Below, in pieces: positions 46,390 through 58,700 of a stretch of 64,000 nucleotides of DNA. Both the position numbers and the translations under genes were made by a program. This stretch comes from Edaphochlamys debaryana. Taxonomy: Eukaryota > Chlorophyta > Chlorophyceae > Chlamydomonadales. The stretch lies in the NCBI GenBank assembly GCA_016858145.1, contig JAEHOE010000148.1, forward strand, positions 62,001-126,000. The letters run 5' to 3'. Every line of letters begins with the position of its first letter. The first letter of the stretch is position 1. The notes beneath the pieces are model-generated. The model was not told where the DNA came from. It was given only the letters and a program-made list of their open reading frames with translations, and made no database searches.

Positions 46390-46740
46390 CTATGCTGCCT
46401 TGCCCGTCTTCGGGTTAATCTTCTTCTTGCCCGTACCAGTGTCCTTGGCCTTATGCTGCGGCTGCACCTTGGTGGGCGCAAACTCGCCTAACCGATGCCC
46501 CACCATGGCCTCCTGCACCTCCAGGTTCACAAACGTCTTCCCGTTGTGCACGCCAAAGCGGCACGCGAGAAAGTCCGGGAGGATGGTGGAGGCGCGGCTG
46601 AAGGTGTTGATGACCTCGGGGGCCTTCTGGCCCTGGAACCGGCCCTTGTTCCACCACTCGGGATGCTTTCGTGCCAGGGCGATCACGTCCTGGAGCAAGT
46701 TGACGGCCACATACGGGCCCTTCCAGATGCTACGAGGCAT
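46390..46740 (-). CDS. rps19: Ribosomal protein uS19, bacterial/organellar type (probably mitochondrial)
   Basis: Single exon, 116 aa. uS19 sits in the head of the small ribosomal subunit. Family hallmarks are clear: MPRSIWKGP at the start, SRASTILPDF, CRFGVHNGKTFVNL and EAMVGHRLGEFAPT, then a Lys-rich tail. Bacterial S19 is about 92 aa; the extra length is an insertion near residue 20-45 (HPEWWNKGRFQGQ) and the tail. Green algal plastids usually keep their own rps19, so a nuclear copy is most likely mitochondrial (inference). No N-terminal presequence precedes the conserved start, so targeting must use internal information or a missed upstream exon. Intronless. It is divergent from the SRR1-domain gene. 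Confidence 0.93.
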   Translation of the reverse strand: MPRSIWKGPYVAVNLLQDVIALARKHPEWWNKGRFQGQKAPEVINTFSRASTILPDFLACRFGVHNGKTFVNLEVQEAMVGHRLGEFAPTKVQPQHKAKDTGTGKKKINPKTGKAA

Positions 46741-47261
46741 ACGCCACGGGTGCCTCCGCCGGCAGCAGCCGGCTGGGCGCTACGATGGCGATGGCACGCT
46801 AGTGATGGGAGTCGCGGACAGCTGCTAGACCTGTCTGCTTGCTAGTTGTGATGCACTGCTCCACCAAAGGAAATGTTGAGAGCGTATGTGCGCAAGCTCC
46901 AGGCGAGACAGTGCCGACACGGTCTTATCGCGCGAGCGTGATACGGGCAGGGGCGTAAGTGCTCCTGGCGTTTGAGGTATATTCACAGCCGCAAGTAGCA
47001 GAAAGCAGGGGATGGGTGCGAGCTCATGCACAGCGCTCATGGTGGCGTGCACTGGTGCACGCGCAGGCTCTTGGTCGCTCCCTGGACCGCGCACTGACAA
47101 CCTACATACTTAACACGCACAACCCCTGCACCTTGACATAGCCCCGCAGCCCGGCATGCTCGCCCGGCATGGCCCCGCGCGGGTGACGGAGCCTCGCCTC
47201 CCGACGCAGCGGCGAGCGGCCGTAGTGCTCCACCAGCGCTCATGGACATCAGCGGCGACTC
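46741..47261. promoter_or_regulatory. Divergent promoter region, uS19 / SRR1-domain gene
   Basis: About 520 bp between the uS19 start and the first candidate start of the SRR1-domain gene. No clear TATA box. Confidence 0.45.
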
Positions 47262-49955
47262 ATGGCGCTTGGCCTCGACAGGCGGTCGCGGAATCCCGCG
47301 CTGGTGGCCATGCCCCTCCAGGCCACCAACATCGCCCCACCTCACTTGCCAGCGCCGGCCCGGGCAGCCCCGGGTCAACGGAGCGGTCAACGCTGCCACG
47401 CAACCTGTACGGCAGCCGTACGGCTTGCGGTCTCCAGCTCCTGCAGCTCCTCACCTCGGCGCCCGCCCTGGGCGCGGACCTCGCCGCCGGCTCGCCCAGC
47501 GGTAAGCCCCCTCCCTGACCGGCTCACCGGCTCACCCCTCCCTTCGTCACCCTGCCTCCTCTTCCAGCACTCCCTGAGTCATGCCCCCTCCCCGCCTAAC
47601 TCCATCCGTGACCACATTGCCTCCCCTGCTTGCACCACCTCGACAACCCCGCTGACTACCCGTCGGCATCTCCACCCTCCACGCACGCCCCCAACAATCC
47701 CCACCCGGCCCCCTTTTCCATCACTCTCTGATTGCAGCCCCCTCCCCGCTTGACGGTGAAGTGCCCTCCCTTCACGCTCGCCGCAGACGGCGGCGCCTCC
47801 GCAACGGCGGCGGTTGAGGCCCTGGTCCTGGAGGTCGCGGGCCTGATGCGGGCCCACCGGGACCTGGCCGGGGCCCAGAAGGCCCTCGCCCTCTGCGCCG
47901 ACCAGGCCCAGGGACTACGGGCGGGTGGCGGCGGCGGGGGCCGGGCCCTTTCTGGACGGCCGGTCTCCGGCCGCTGGGGCAGCCCAGCGGCTGGCGCCGG
48001 GGCCGGGGCTGGCGCCGGGGCTGGGGCTGCGGCTCCGTCGCCCGCCCGGGTGTCGGGCCCTGCCGACGCCGGTGCCGGCAGCAGCAGGGACGGGGGCGCG
48101 TTCGGAGCCGGCGGCGGCGGCGGCAGCGGCGGCGGCGGCTGGGCGTGGGGCGGGGTGCGGCGGGTGGTGGTGCTGGGGCTGGGGTCGCTGGGGTCGTACC
48201 AGGGGGCGCTTCGGAGCGGGCGGCAGACGGAGCGGGAGAGCACACGGGCGGCGTCCAGGTGGGGCGGGGGGGGGGCAGGGGGGGTCCCAGGTGGGTCAGG
48301 GGCGGTGGGGCTGGTCGCCTGGGTATGAGGGACAGGCCGGCAAGGAGTGGGGCAGGCGGAGGATACGGTAGGTCAGACGGGCAGGGGCCCCCGCACGCGG
48401 CCGGCGTCACATGGGCAGGGGGAGGAGGAGGGGGGCCGGGGCGGGTGGGGGGTGGGGGCGCGACCGCAAGCGCGAGGGACTCAGTCAAGGGGGACGGGGG
48501 ACAGGATATCGAGTGGGGGCATCCTCTCTTGCGGATCCCTTCCCTCCAGGGCCCGGGCAGGCTGTGGACAGTCCTGCTGCCAGTCCTGGGCAGAGGGAAG
48601 GGGGAGGCATGTGGGGAGGGGCGATCCTGGTGGGAGGGGGGGATGGCATGCGGGCGACAGGTTAGATAGGCAGGTGACAGGGCTTTTCTGCTGTCAGTCC
48701 TCCTTACCAGGACCTTCTCGCCGACGCCATCTCCACACGCCGCCCTTGCAGGCTGTACCAGCTGGCCCTCTCTCTGGTGCTTGCCTCCCCTCCCATGCTG
48801 CCCGCCTTTGGAGGGGGAGGCATCGCTGCTGCGGCCGGGGCCACCGCCCCAAACGCTGCGGCCGGCGCCGGGGCCGGGGCCGGGGCCACCGCCCCAGGCA
48901 CCGACCTCGCTGCTCCGCACAGCGGTCCGGCCGGAGCCTCCGCCAGCCCGGGCGGGAAAGATCTGACGGTGGAGTACTACGATCCAGAGTACCTGCCGTG
49001 GGATCTGGAACTGATCCAGCGCGTGTGGGCGGGGCAAAACACCGCACCGCCCGCCTCCTCGACACCAGCGGGCGAGGCGTCCGGCGCTTCAGGCGCGCAG
49101 ACCCCGGTTTCAGTCCGCGCAGTTGCAAGCGCCGCCCCGGCCGATGCGCTCGTCGCGAGGGAGCCGACGCTCTTCTACGCGCCGTGCTGCCCGCGCGATC
49201 TGTACGACCAGATCGTACGGCAGAATCAGGTGTACGACACGCTGTCCAACGTGGCGATCATCGGCAACAGCTTCAAGGCCCAGTCTGACTCAGCGCTGCT
49301 GCTGAAGGCATTCGGGGGCTTGGGGGGCGGGGGCATGGGGGGTGGTATGGGCATGGCTGGGTTCGGCGGGGGCGTGGGGGGCGGTGTGGGCATGGGCGCG
49401 GGTCCCATGGGAGGGGCCACGGGCCTGGGTGCTATGGGGAAGGCGGGTACCGGGGCCAAGACCGCAGCGCCCGGCACTGACACGGGCCTCATCTCGACCA
49501 AGTCTTCCGGCCCCGGCGGCCCGGGGGCGGGTGCGGGTGCGGGTGCGCCGGGCGGCAGCCGCCCCTCCCTGGGCGCCGGCTCGTCCCTGGCCGAAGGCAT
49601 GGCCGCGGGGAGGGCCGCGGCAGCGGCGCTCAAGGCCCGGGCCGCAGCCGCCGGTGGTGCTGGCGCGGGTGCGGCTGCCGCGGTATCCGGCTCCGGATCG
49701 GGTTCAACCTCCTCTGTGCCTTCGCCTCTTCCGGCCGGAGGCGCTGTTTCGAAGGCGCTCCCTGGCGCTGGAGCTGGGGCAGGGCCTGGAGGGGCGGGCG
49801 GGTTCAAGGGCGACGCTGGGGTTGGCCAGGGCGCAGGCGAGGGCGAGGGCGAGGAGGCGTTTGTGGAGTTGGTGGGGCGGGGGCGGGTGGCGGAGGCGAT
49901 GCTGCCGGACTTCGCGGCGCACGGCGTGGCCATCGGGGTGCACCTGTTCGTGTGA
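47262..49955 (+). CDS. SRR1-domain protein
   Basis: Best model: 47262-47501, 47738-48258, 48752-49955 (654 aa, in frame). The SRR1 family is named for Arabidopsis SENSITIVITY TO RED LIGHT REDUCED 1, involved in phytochrome B signalling and the clock; a yeast relative, BER1, affects microtubules. Hallmarks: RRVVVLGLGSLGS (about 48157-48200), YQLALSLVLASPPML, VEYYDPEYLPWD, then PTLFYAPCCPRDLYDQI and LSNVAIIGNSFKAQ (about 49170-49290), ending AIGVHLFV. Gly/Ala low-complexity stretches split the domain in two places. The 5' end is uncertain: an acceptor at 47787 with a frame from 47156 would also fit, and the N-terminal 80 residues have no recognisable homology. About 490 bp of G-rich intron separate exons 2 and 3. 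Confidence 0.8.
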
Positions 49956-50355
49956 GGGTGGCCAAGTGCGGCGAAGGCGGGTTGTAGACAGTCGGTGTTG
50001 AGACGCGGGGCGTGGTGCTAGGGGCGGTAGCGAACCAGGCAGCAGCTACGCAGGGCGGGGCCGTGGGCGGCGGAGGCGGGGAGGCGGGCATGTGTGGTGC
50101 CAATAGGCCACGCTGCGAGTGGGCCTAGGCCGAGCCTTCCCGAGCCTGGCCTTTGAAGACTGGTTATCGATCTGCGAGCCGCATCTGAGTACACGCTTCT
50201 TACAGAAACACTCTAGCTCGTCGCTGTTCTCGGTTCGGGAAACAACTGTTGCAAGCGATTCAGTCCTACACGTCACATGTGATTGGCACGTCACGATAGC
50301 CCTAAAAAGACAGGCGATAACGGGTGGAGGAGCCCGCTCGGTCCCTCGCGTGGCT
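49956..50355. other. Intergenic, SRR1-domain 3' end and SDR1 promoter
   Basis: Nothing recognised. GC drops locally near 50170-50320, as expected for a promoter region. No TGTAA found. Confidence 0.4.
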
Positions 50356-52689
50356 ATGGCATCGCCACCCGATGGCGCGAAAGGCCCCACAACCAGCTCC
50401 AACGGACAAGCGCAGAAGCCACAGAAGGTGCGTACAATACCATCCCCGTAGCAACCTTGCTTGCTCCCAACGTCGGTGGTCCCGCACGTGTGTTCGCCTC
50501 CGCCCGCACTCTTACCTTCACCCCATGAGTTACCCCGACGTCCCCGGTCTCCCGCCAGTCCTACGCGTTCCCTCGGAGCGACCATACACCCCTCGCCGCG
50601 GGGCTACGGCTGGGCCACACGTTCCTCGAGGGCGTGGGCGAGGGGCTGTGGAACGTGTGGAACAACGCGGTCGAGTGCGTGTGGCGCCCCGGCGAGCCCT
50701 ACCCACACGACCTGAGCGGCAAGGTACCGCCGGGGTCGATGCAACGTACAGCTAGCGGGGTCTGGCCCCCCAGCCGCTAATGAGACGAGTGAAGCAACAA
50801 GTTATGCAGTCCCGCTCAAGATACCAGCAGCAGATCGTGCGCATGTTACCGTCGGGGTCTTCGACCTATGGCCCCCCCGGGGTGATGGGGGGTGGATGGA
50901 GCCTCCCGGTTACTGTAGAACCCAACAGAAGACCACAGATGCATCCTTCCCAGGGGATTTCCACCTGACGTCTGAAGCTATCAGGCCGGGCTCGAAGGCT
51001 TTTGAAGACCCCTTCTGCGCGCCCCGTCCGCTCTCCCCCCCTCCCCCCTCACAAAAGGTGTGCATCGTGACCGGCGGCAACGCGGGCATTGGCTTCGCCA
51101 CCGCCCGGGCCCTGGCCCGCCGGGGGGCGCACGTGGTGCTGGCGTGCAGGGACCGGGAGCGGGCGAGGGAGGCGGCCGAGGTGGGTGTGTGGAGGGGAGG
51201 GGGTATGAGAGGCTGCTGCTATGGTGCTTGGATTGTGGCTGTTAGGCCCCTGCGATTCACCATCGACCTCTCTCCTCCCCCACCACCGCAGGCCATCGCC
51301 CGCACGCCCCCGCTGCCCGGCTGCTGCGGCACCCCCTCCCCCTCCCCCTCCTCTCCCCCCGCCCCCCCTCCGCCCCTCTCCGTGGAGGCCCTCCCCCTGG
51401 ACCTGGGTCGGATGGACTCGGTGCGGGCCTTCGCCGCTGACTGGCGCAGGGGGGGGCGGAGGCTGGACCTGATCGTGTGCAACGCGGGCGTCATGGCCCC
51501 GCTGCAGCGGACGCTGACGGAGGACGGCCTGGAGGTGCAGTTCCAGGTGGGCGCGGGTCTGGGCTCCAGCGGAAGGATTGGATTTGAAGGTATCATAGAG
51601 TTTAGCAAGATCAAGGAAGGTATCATAAAGTTTAGCAAGATCAAGGAAGGTATCATAAAGTTTAGCAAGATCAAGGATTAGGGTGCAAGCTGGACTGGAG
51701 GTGCGGTTCCAGGTGGGCGTGGGGACGACCGGGCGGAGCTGGAAGGACTGGGATTGGGGTTACTAGTGGAATTGTCAATGTCAACGTCAATTCGTATTGT
51801 TTGGGGTTGGTGAGGCTTGGATTGGATTGGCTCCAGGTGCAGGCGCAGGTGGGGTGGGGTGGGGCGGGGCCAGCCTAGGGGGACTGTGTTTGGCACGATG
51901 TGGGTCGGCGATGTGGGTCGGCGATGGAATTGCGAATGGGGATGGTAAGGCTTGAGACTAGGATTGAGGCAGGACCGATGTGGGTCGGGTTGGAGGTGCA
52001 GATCCAGGTGGGGTGGGAGCCATAGAGCTTCTACAGAAGGATTGGAGAGCATTCTTGGTGGGGTCTGGTGGTTTCGCATCGTGAAAATGTTGGCCGGCGA
52101 TGTGGGGTGGCAGTTTTGGACGGCAGCGCTCGGAGAGGCATACGTGTGGCCAGCTTGCATTATTGCCGGCAAGCAGTACCGGTAATCACCCACCGAACCC
52201 CCCACCCTCCGTCCCCCCCCCCCCATCCATCCCCCCCAGGTCAACTTCCTGTCCCACTGGCTCCTGGCCAACCAGCTGCTGCAGGTGTGTGTGGGGGGGG
52301 CAAACAAAGGGAGCAAATGGATGGAAGAGGAATTGGTTTGGAAGGGAATGTAAGGGGCTGTGTGGGAGCCTCTCTCGCCCGAGGCCTCTCCGCCTCAAGG
52401 GAGTCTCTGCGGCGTGAAAGCCTCTCCGGCGATTAAGGGTGCAGGGTTTCACGCATGCCGGAACCCAGCGGCCGCTGTTGCCTGCACTTCCCCCACAGAT
52501 TGAGCACGAGCGCACCGCGGCTACACATCGAGACGGATCCAAATCCGGGCCTGGATCTGGATCTGGATCTGGATCCAGCCCGTCGCGCCCCGGCACGCGG
52601 GTGGTGTTTGTGTCTTCCGTAGTGCACCGGGCGGGGCCCCTGCAGTGGGGGGACCTGCTGAGCGAGAGCAGGTGTGTGTGTGGGGGTTT

Positions 52690-52725
<36 letters not shown>

Positions 52726-54688
52726 GGCCGGGTTCAAGACTTGCAGGGAGACGGTGGAGGGTGCAGAAAGCTGCGGCCGAGCAATGGGCTAGGGGCGGCT
52801 AGGGCCTAGGGGCAGGTCGTGTATGGAGGGATCGCGTTGGTGAGTCACTGTGCCGCACTGCGGGTTGCCGTGTCCCCCCTGACTACTGTCGTACAGCTAC
52901 GAGCCGTACATCACGTACGGCGGATCCAAGCTGGCCACCCTCATCGCCGCCAAGGAGCTGCAGCGGCGGTTTGACCGGTGAGAGGGGGGGGGCCGACGGG
53001 GGGGTGCAGGTGGCATGGGGGGGGTGGGGCGTGATCAGGCGATGAGCCGCCCCTATACCCGTGTCCTCTACCCGCCATCTGGAGGCCCCTCCCGTCAGTC
53101 CCGTGTGATTCCCCCTTGCCTTGACGGTAAAGGATAAAGGGGTAAAGGGTCCAAGCAGGGTCGGTATGACGACACCATTGTCGCTATAGATAGATAGACG
53201 GTGTGTGCCCCGTCGAGCTGTGCTTTCCTGGCGAGGCGACGCGTCATGCACCCTGTTTCCTTCCATCGGTCCAGCACCCCTTGCCCCCCTCTGCCCCCCT
53301 CCCCCCTCCCCTCTTGCCCCCCCCCCCATCCAAACAGGCACCCCGAGCTACGCCGCTCCGACACCGCCGTCGCCATCCACCCCGGCATCGCCCGCACCGC
53401 CCTCGCCACCGCCTTCTTCAAGGACTACGGGGCGGCGTGGGCGCAGGGGCAGCCGGCCCTGCAGCCCCTGGTGCGCATGTGGCACGCGTTCATGGACACG
53501 GTGGGTTGGCGGTTGGTGGTTGGTGGGTGGGGTGCGGTTGGTGGGTGCGGTTGGTGGGTGCGGTTGGTGGGTGCGGTTGGCGGTTGCGGTTGGCGGTTGC
53601 GGTTGGTGGGTGCGGGTGCGGGTGCGGGTGTGGCGCGCGTTCATGGGCACGGTGGGGGGCGGGGAGAGGGCTGCCCCCAGATGCAAGGAACACGCGCTTG
53701 GGGGGGTGGCGGGGTGTGGGGGACACGGGTACTGCGCAGTGGGCGTAGCACCGCAGTTCACGCTGGGGGAAAGGGCGAGGTGAGGTGGGCGCCTACGGGC
53801 AGAGAAGGGAGACCGCCTGCAGAGGCGGCCCATTGAGATGGGACATGGGGGTGAGGACGTAGCGAGATCGGGTCCCCACCGGTGGGGGGGTGTTGCGGGG
53901 TGAATGCTGAACGTGCTTGACCGGAACCAGGCCAGACCGTCCCTCGGCAACTTCCCACGCCTCCTGCTCTTCCCCACCGCAGGCGGGGCAGGCGTTCCTG
54001 GCAACCACTGACCAGGTGCGTGGGGGGGTGGGGGGGAAGGGGGGAAACCCGCTGCAGCTCACAACCCAGCCCCCTCTTCTCCGCTTCCCCTCCCTTCCCC
54101 CCCTACTTCTTGACAGCTCCTTTCGAGTCTACCCAACTCCACTCCCGGCCGCTCCCCATGCACCCCCACCTCAATCCCCGGATCGAGGATTATCTGCCCT
54201 CATCCGCATCCCACTCCCCCCCTCCCCCCTCCCCCTCCCCAGACCTCTGCCCGCATGTTGGACGCCTGTCTGGGGGAGTCATCGGAGCTGGCGGGGGGGT
54301 ACCTGGCCATGGGGCGGGTCTACGCCCCGGACCAGGTGGGGGGGGCGGGGGGGTAACGGGGAGCGGGTTACGGTGCGTGTGCGTGTGGGGTGCTGGGTGC
54401 CGGAAGAGAGGGCACGGGCGGCAGGCGGGCAGGGCAACTGCCATGGGCCAGAGCGCACCGGAGGGCTGCCGGATGTTCATGTCCATCGCTTGTCGCTTGT
54501 GAGGGAGTGAGGGATACGTGTGAGGGACACGTATCGGTGCGCAGCTCGTTTGACCAGCCACCGATCCGCCACTCCCCCCCCCCCCCATCACACCCCCCAA
54601 GGCCGCCGAGGACCCCACCCGTGCGGAGCAGCTGTGGGCGGTGGCCTCCCGGCTCACGGGGTACACGCCGCCGCCCTCGCTCTCTTGA
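50356..54688 (+). CDS. Short-chain dehydrogenase/reductase, WWOX/retinol-dehydrogenase-like (SDR1)
   Basis: 429 aa; exons 50356-50427, 50559-50723, 51058-51180, 51292-51546, 52240-52284, 52499-52671, 52897-52977, 53338-53500, 53983-54015, 54243-54335, 54602-54688, all in frame. NAD(P)-binding Rossmann motif TGGNAGIG (84-91) follows a DLSGK segment. CNAG (183-186) replaces the usual NNAG. The active-site Ser is in VVFVSS (259/260), and YGGSK (285-289) supplies the Tyr-x-x-x-Lys. The ~75-residue N-terminal part (GHTFLEGVGEGLWNVWNNAV) and C-terminal helices resemble the WWOX / plant FEY / retinol dehydrogenase group; the substrate is unknown. A Pro/Ser-rich insert and a Gly-Ser run (from GGATCT repeats) interrupt the fold. 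A close paralogue lies at 60310-63832 in reverse orientation. Confidence 0.9.
51586..51675 (+). repeat. Three 30-bp AT-rich tandem repeats in SDR1 intron 4
   Basis: Three 30-bp copies (51586-51615, 51616-51645, 51646-51675) with low GC for this window. They are open in the exon 4 frame and would encode repeats of FSKIKEGIIK if the intron were retained. Farther along, copies of the exon 4 end (GGAGGTGC...TCCAGGTGGG) recur at about 51698-51721 and 51991-52016. Confidence 0.8.
52691..52723 (+). repeat. 33-base G homopolymer near a 5' splice site
   Basis: Unbroken run of 33 G on the coding strand, 19 bases into SDR1 intron 6. Confidence 0.85.
53479..53657 (+). repeat. Copy of SDR1 exon 8 end in the next intron
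   Basis: The exon end plus donor (53479-53507; GTGGCACGCGTTCATGGACA) recurs with few changes at 53628-53657. The sequence between is a GGTTGG(C/T)GG(G/T)TGC microsatellite. Confidence 0.75.
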
Positions 54689-54719
54689 TCGTAGTCCGGA
54701 CGAGTCCGGGTCTGAGCGG

Positions 54720-54800
54720 GGCCTGTGCGGGCCTGGTCTAGGCCTGTGGGGGCCTGGTCTAGGCCTGTGGGGGCCTGGTCTAGGCCTGTGCGGGCCTGGG
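54720..54800 (+). repeat. Tandem repeat in SDR1 3' UTR
   Basis: About 3.4 copies of a ~24-bp unit containing GGGCCTGGTCTAGGCCTGTG, starting some 30 bp past the stop codon. Confidence 0.75.
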
Positions 54801-55716
54801 GCCTTGGAGGCCATCAGTAGCTCCCCACGGCCTGGCTCGTGACGTGGCAGGCCGTTGTTGGTGCAGTGGTTGTTTAACTTGTTTGTCAGAGGGGGGCTGC
54901 TGAAGGGTGCAGGTGCTTGTCTGGTTGGCGGCTGGAGCTGGGGATGGAGCTGGGGATGGGGTGGAGGATCGCGGAGCGCGGACCCTGATGCACTGGGCCG
55001 GTGCATGGGGCTGGATCTGTAGAGGTGTACGACTGTGGCTGACTGAGTGGCAAGATGATGGAGGGGTCTACGCTCTCGTTAGCTTTCATGGAGCCTGCAT
55101 ACCCTTCCGGCGTGTGCTCAGTCCCACCCCCTCGCACGGCCTCTTCCAGATTCGGTACGTCCTCGCTCGCCTTCGCACGCCGCATCCCACCAGCCCTGTG
55201 AAGTACAAGAATCCTAGCCGTCCCCTTCATGCGCCTTTACTTTTTCCCGCTCCCTGTCGGAATAAAGCCTACGCGCCCATGCCACCCATTCCTGCGGTCA
55301 GTTGGGTTGCCATCACTAGACGCCTACGCGGCGCTCCCCAGCCCGCCGTACGACATATCACCATGCCGTACAGCATCACGCCCCCCAGCACCCCTTCCCC
55401 CCTCCTCCCCCCCGCTCCCCCCTCCCCCCTCTGCTCCCTGCTCACTCCCCGACACCCTCATCCCACCAATCCCGAGTGCCACATGGCCCCCCACGCCCCA
55501 ACCGCCAACCAACTCAGCGCACCCATGTCACCCATGGTCACCATCACTAGACGCGCCTTCGCGTACAGCACATACGCGCCTTCGCGTACAGCACATCACC
55601 ATGCCGTACGCCTGCTTCGCCAGCCCCGCCTTACCCCGCCCCGCCAACCCGCTTGACCCCTCCTCGGTCTCCCCGATACGCGAATCTCATACCGAGTGCC
55701 ATTATTGGATCACGTG

Positions 55717-55721
55717 TGTAA
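55717..55721 (+). other. TGTAA poly(A) signal, SDR1 (candidate)
   Basis: About 1.03 kb past the SDR1 stop. Use of this site would make the SDR1 transcript end next to the KNOX stop codon on the other strand. Confidence 0.35.
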
Positions 55722-55762
55722 GACACGGATGGTGGATCCTGGATCCAGCCTCAGATCGGGCC

Positions 55763-58700
55763 TCAGTCGATCTTGCCCAGGCGGCGCAGGATGATCTCGG
55801 CCTCCTCCCGGCAGGGCGCCTGGTTGTTGGGGAAGTGCTGGGGGGGGGGAGGAAGAGGAGGAGGGGGGGAGAGTGAGGGGGAAGGGGGGAATCCATTGAG
55901 GAGGAGGACCTGTCAGTATCCCGCCCCCCTAGGCGGCAAGGCCCCTCCATTTCCAACCCCCCCACCCAAACAGGGGGTGCCGCACCTTGAGCCAGTGGCG
56001 CTTGCGCTGGTTAATGAACCTGGGGGGGGAGGGGGGGGGTGCGGTCCGGGGGTCGTCAAGGCTCCGCGTCAGCCCGTGGCACTGCGCCAAACCCGTGGTG
56101 TGGTGTGGGACAAGGATGACACACGACACACCCGCACCCCACACCCCACACTCCACACCCCACACCCAAGACCATCACGCCAGGCAGCCAGCGTGTGCCT
56201 CCACCAGCCGCCTGCGCGCGTCCACCCAACACCCCCTCACCCTCTCGACGGTGCCCTTGCCAGGGCTCCCTTACCCCCTGCCCCTCCTACGTCCTACCCC
56301 CTGACTCCCCTACCCGCTGCCCCCCCTATCCCCCCTCCCTCACCAGTTGTTGATCTGTGTGGCGTTGAGGCCCGTCACCGCCCCCAGCTCCCTCTTGTCT
56401 GGGTCCTGTCAGGGGGGGAGGGAGAGGGAGGGGGGGTAGTGGCAAGAGGAGGGGGGAGCGATTAGAGGGTGAGGGCTAAGAGCAACAGGCGAGACCAGCA
56501 GGGGGCGCGGTCGAGGTGAGATGCCTACCGTAGATGCCGGGGTCTCATACCACAAACCGCGCTCGGCAGCCCTGGATCCACAGTTCCAAGCCGCCCTTTG
56601 ACCCCAATCCCAAGTACGGCTGTAGCCCCCCCCCCCCCAAAGAGCTCACGGTGGGGTAGGGCCAGGCGTAGTGGGAGTCGAACCAGCCCCTCAGCACCGC
56701 CGTCACATCGGGGGGCAGCTTGCCGACCTGGGGGGGGGAGATGGAGACAGGGGTGCGGCACAGGTAGGGCATAGGCATGAGGACGAGACTTGTGGATTGG
56801 GATCCATGGATCCAGCATGGATTCGAGCAGCATGCATGTCAGCTTAACCCCCACTGGTTCCCTTCCGCAAGCTGCCGTCTTTACCCTGTCTTTACCCCCA
56901 CAACCCCCTCCCGACCCCCCACCTTCTTGCGCTTGGAGAACTCCTCCTGTAGCTCCTTGATCTTGGCAATGTGCCTGTGGGGTTGGGGGGTGAGTAGAGG
57001 AGAAGGCGGCCATCGATCAGGGCCCTCTTCCCCCTCTTCCCTCCCCCATCCCCCTTCCTTTCCCCCCCCTTACTCACTTGTCCTTGAGCACGTGCACCAG
57101 CTTGGAGCCGCCGCCACCCGCCCCCGCCCCCGCGCCGTCGCCCGCAGCACCGCCGCTGGGCCCTGCGGTAAGGGTGGCACGAGTGCGTGCGTGAAATACA
57201 TAAATGGGCACTAGTTTAAGCCCCCATTGGGAAAGAGAATATGTAAGAAGGCCCGCCCCACACCACACTTCGGGGCCCCACCTGAGCCCGAGTTGTCGCG
57301 GCCCCGCTTCTCTCCGCCGCCCTCGCGGCCGCCGCCGCCCCCCTTGGGACCCGTGCCCTTGAGCAAACCCGCGGTCAGCTGGGGGGAGGGGGGGGGGGGA
57401 GGTGCGGGGGTAAGGGGAGGTGCGTGGGTGGGGCATCGCACGCAAGGGAGGTGCGCTGCCCTCGCCCCCGTTTCCCGCTTCCACTCATCATGCCCACCCC
57501 CCTGAGCCCCTGGGGCGGCAACGTTGCGTCATAAGAACGAGGTCCTAGGAAACCTGCCTTACCCTCTGCCCTCCTCCCCTACCCGCTGCACTCCACCCCT
57601 GCCCCCTCTGCCCTCCTCCCCTGCCCCCCCCCACCGTAGTGTCCCAGTCAGCGCAGATGCAGTCGGCCTCCTGAGGGGTGGGGAGGGGCCATGGAGGGGT
57701 GGGGCAGTATGGTCGGTAAGCGCAGGGTACGGCACAGGAGAGACCTTACCAGAGGCAGGCTCCCCACCCCCAAGGCCCCAACACACTTGTACCGCGGAAT
57801 CTCAATCTCCCCCGTACTTGTATCCGTACAAATCCGTACCGTGAACACGGCGTGTGTGAGCTCATCGGCGTAGGCCTGACACACCGCAATGACTCCCTCC
57901 TGGGGGGGTGGCGCGGGCAGGGGGGCAGAGTGAGGGGAGGGGGAAGAGTTAGACACGGAAGGGGTGGGGGAGCGCACGAAGGACTCAACGGAGCCAATCT
58001 CGCTCGTTAAGTGCGCCAACTTGCCTCACTCTCCCCCCCCCTTGCCTCCCCCTCCGCCCTCCCCCCCCTTGCCTCCACTTCCCCCTGTCCCCCCCTTGCC
58101 TCCCCCTGTCCCCCCCTTGCCCCACCCCCCTATCCCCCTACCCCCTCACCACCAGCTTGTCCAGGGCCGGGTCCTGCCGGGGCAGGGGGGGGCCGCCCGG
58201 CCGCTGCGCCTCCCGCCGCCGCGCCTCCACAGCCGCCATCGCCCGGGACTGCTGAGCGGAGAGGGCGGCCACGGGGCCCTCGGCGTGGCGGGTGGCGGCC
58301 TGTCGGGGGTTAAAGGGTGTGTGTGGGATGGGTCGGTGGGTTGGAGAGAGCCGTACGGTACTTCAACAACGGTCTCCTGCCTTCCTTCAACGCATCCTGT
58401 GTCCCTGCCCCGCCTTCTCCGTCCCCCACCTCACCCCCCCCCCCCGCCCCCCACCTTGCGGACCTCCACCACCGCCGCCAGCAGCTGTGCCAGCCGGGGG
58501 TGCAGCAGCAGCCGCAGCTCCTGCTCCCGCCGCGCCTCCGCCTCCTCCGCGTCCACCCCCTCCCCCTCCTCCCCCTCGTCGGCGCTGCCCCCCTCATCCA
58601 TGTCGTCGGCAGGTCCCGCTTGCGCATCCGCCGTTGATGCTGGGCCCTGGCGGCCCCTCAGAGCCTGACGCTTGGCGGTGCGGCGTTCCGGCGCTCCGGC

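Larger units (their letters stand above)
54689..55762. other. Convergent 3' region between SDR1 and KNOX
   Basis: Contains the tandem repeat at 54720-54800, a pair of diverged repeats (about 55277-55375 and 55522-55615, sharing CATCACTAGACGC and CATCACCATGCCGTAC), and a TGTAA at 55717-55721 suitable for SDR1, only 42 bp from the KNOX stop. No gene. Confidence 0.45.
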
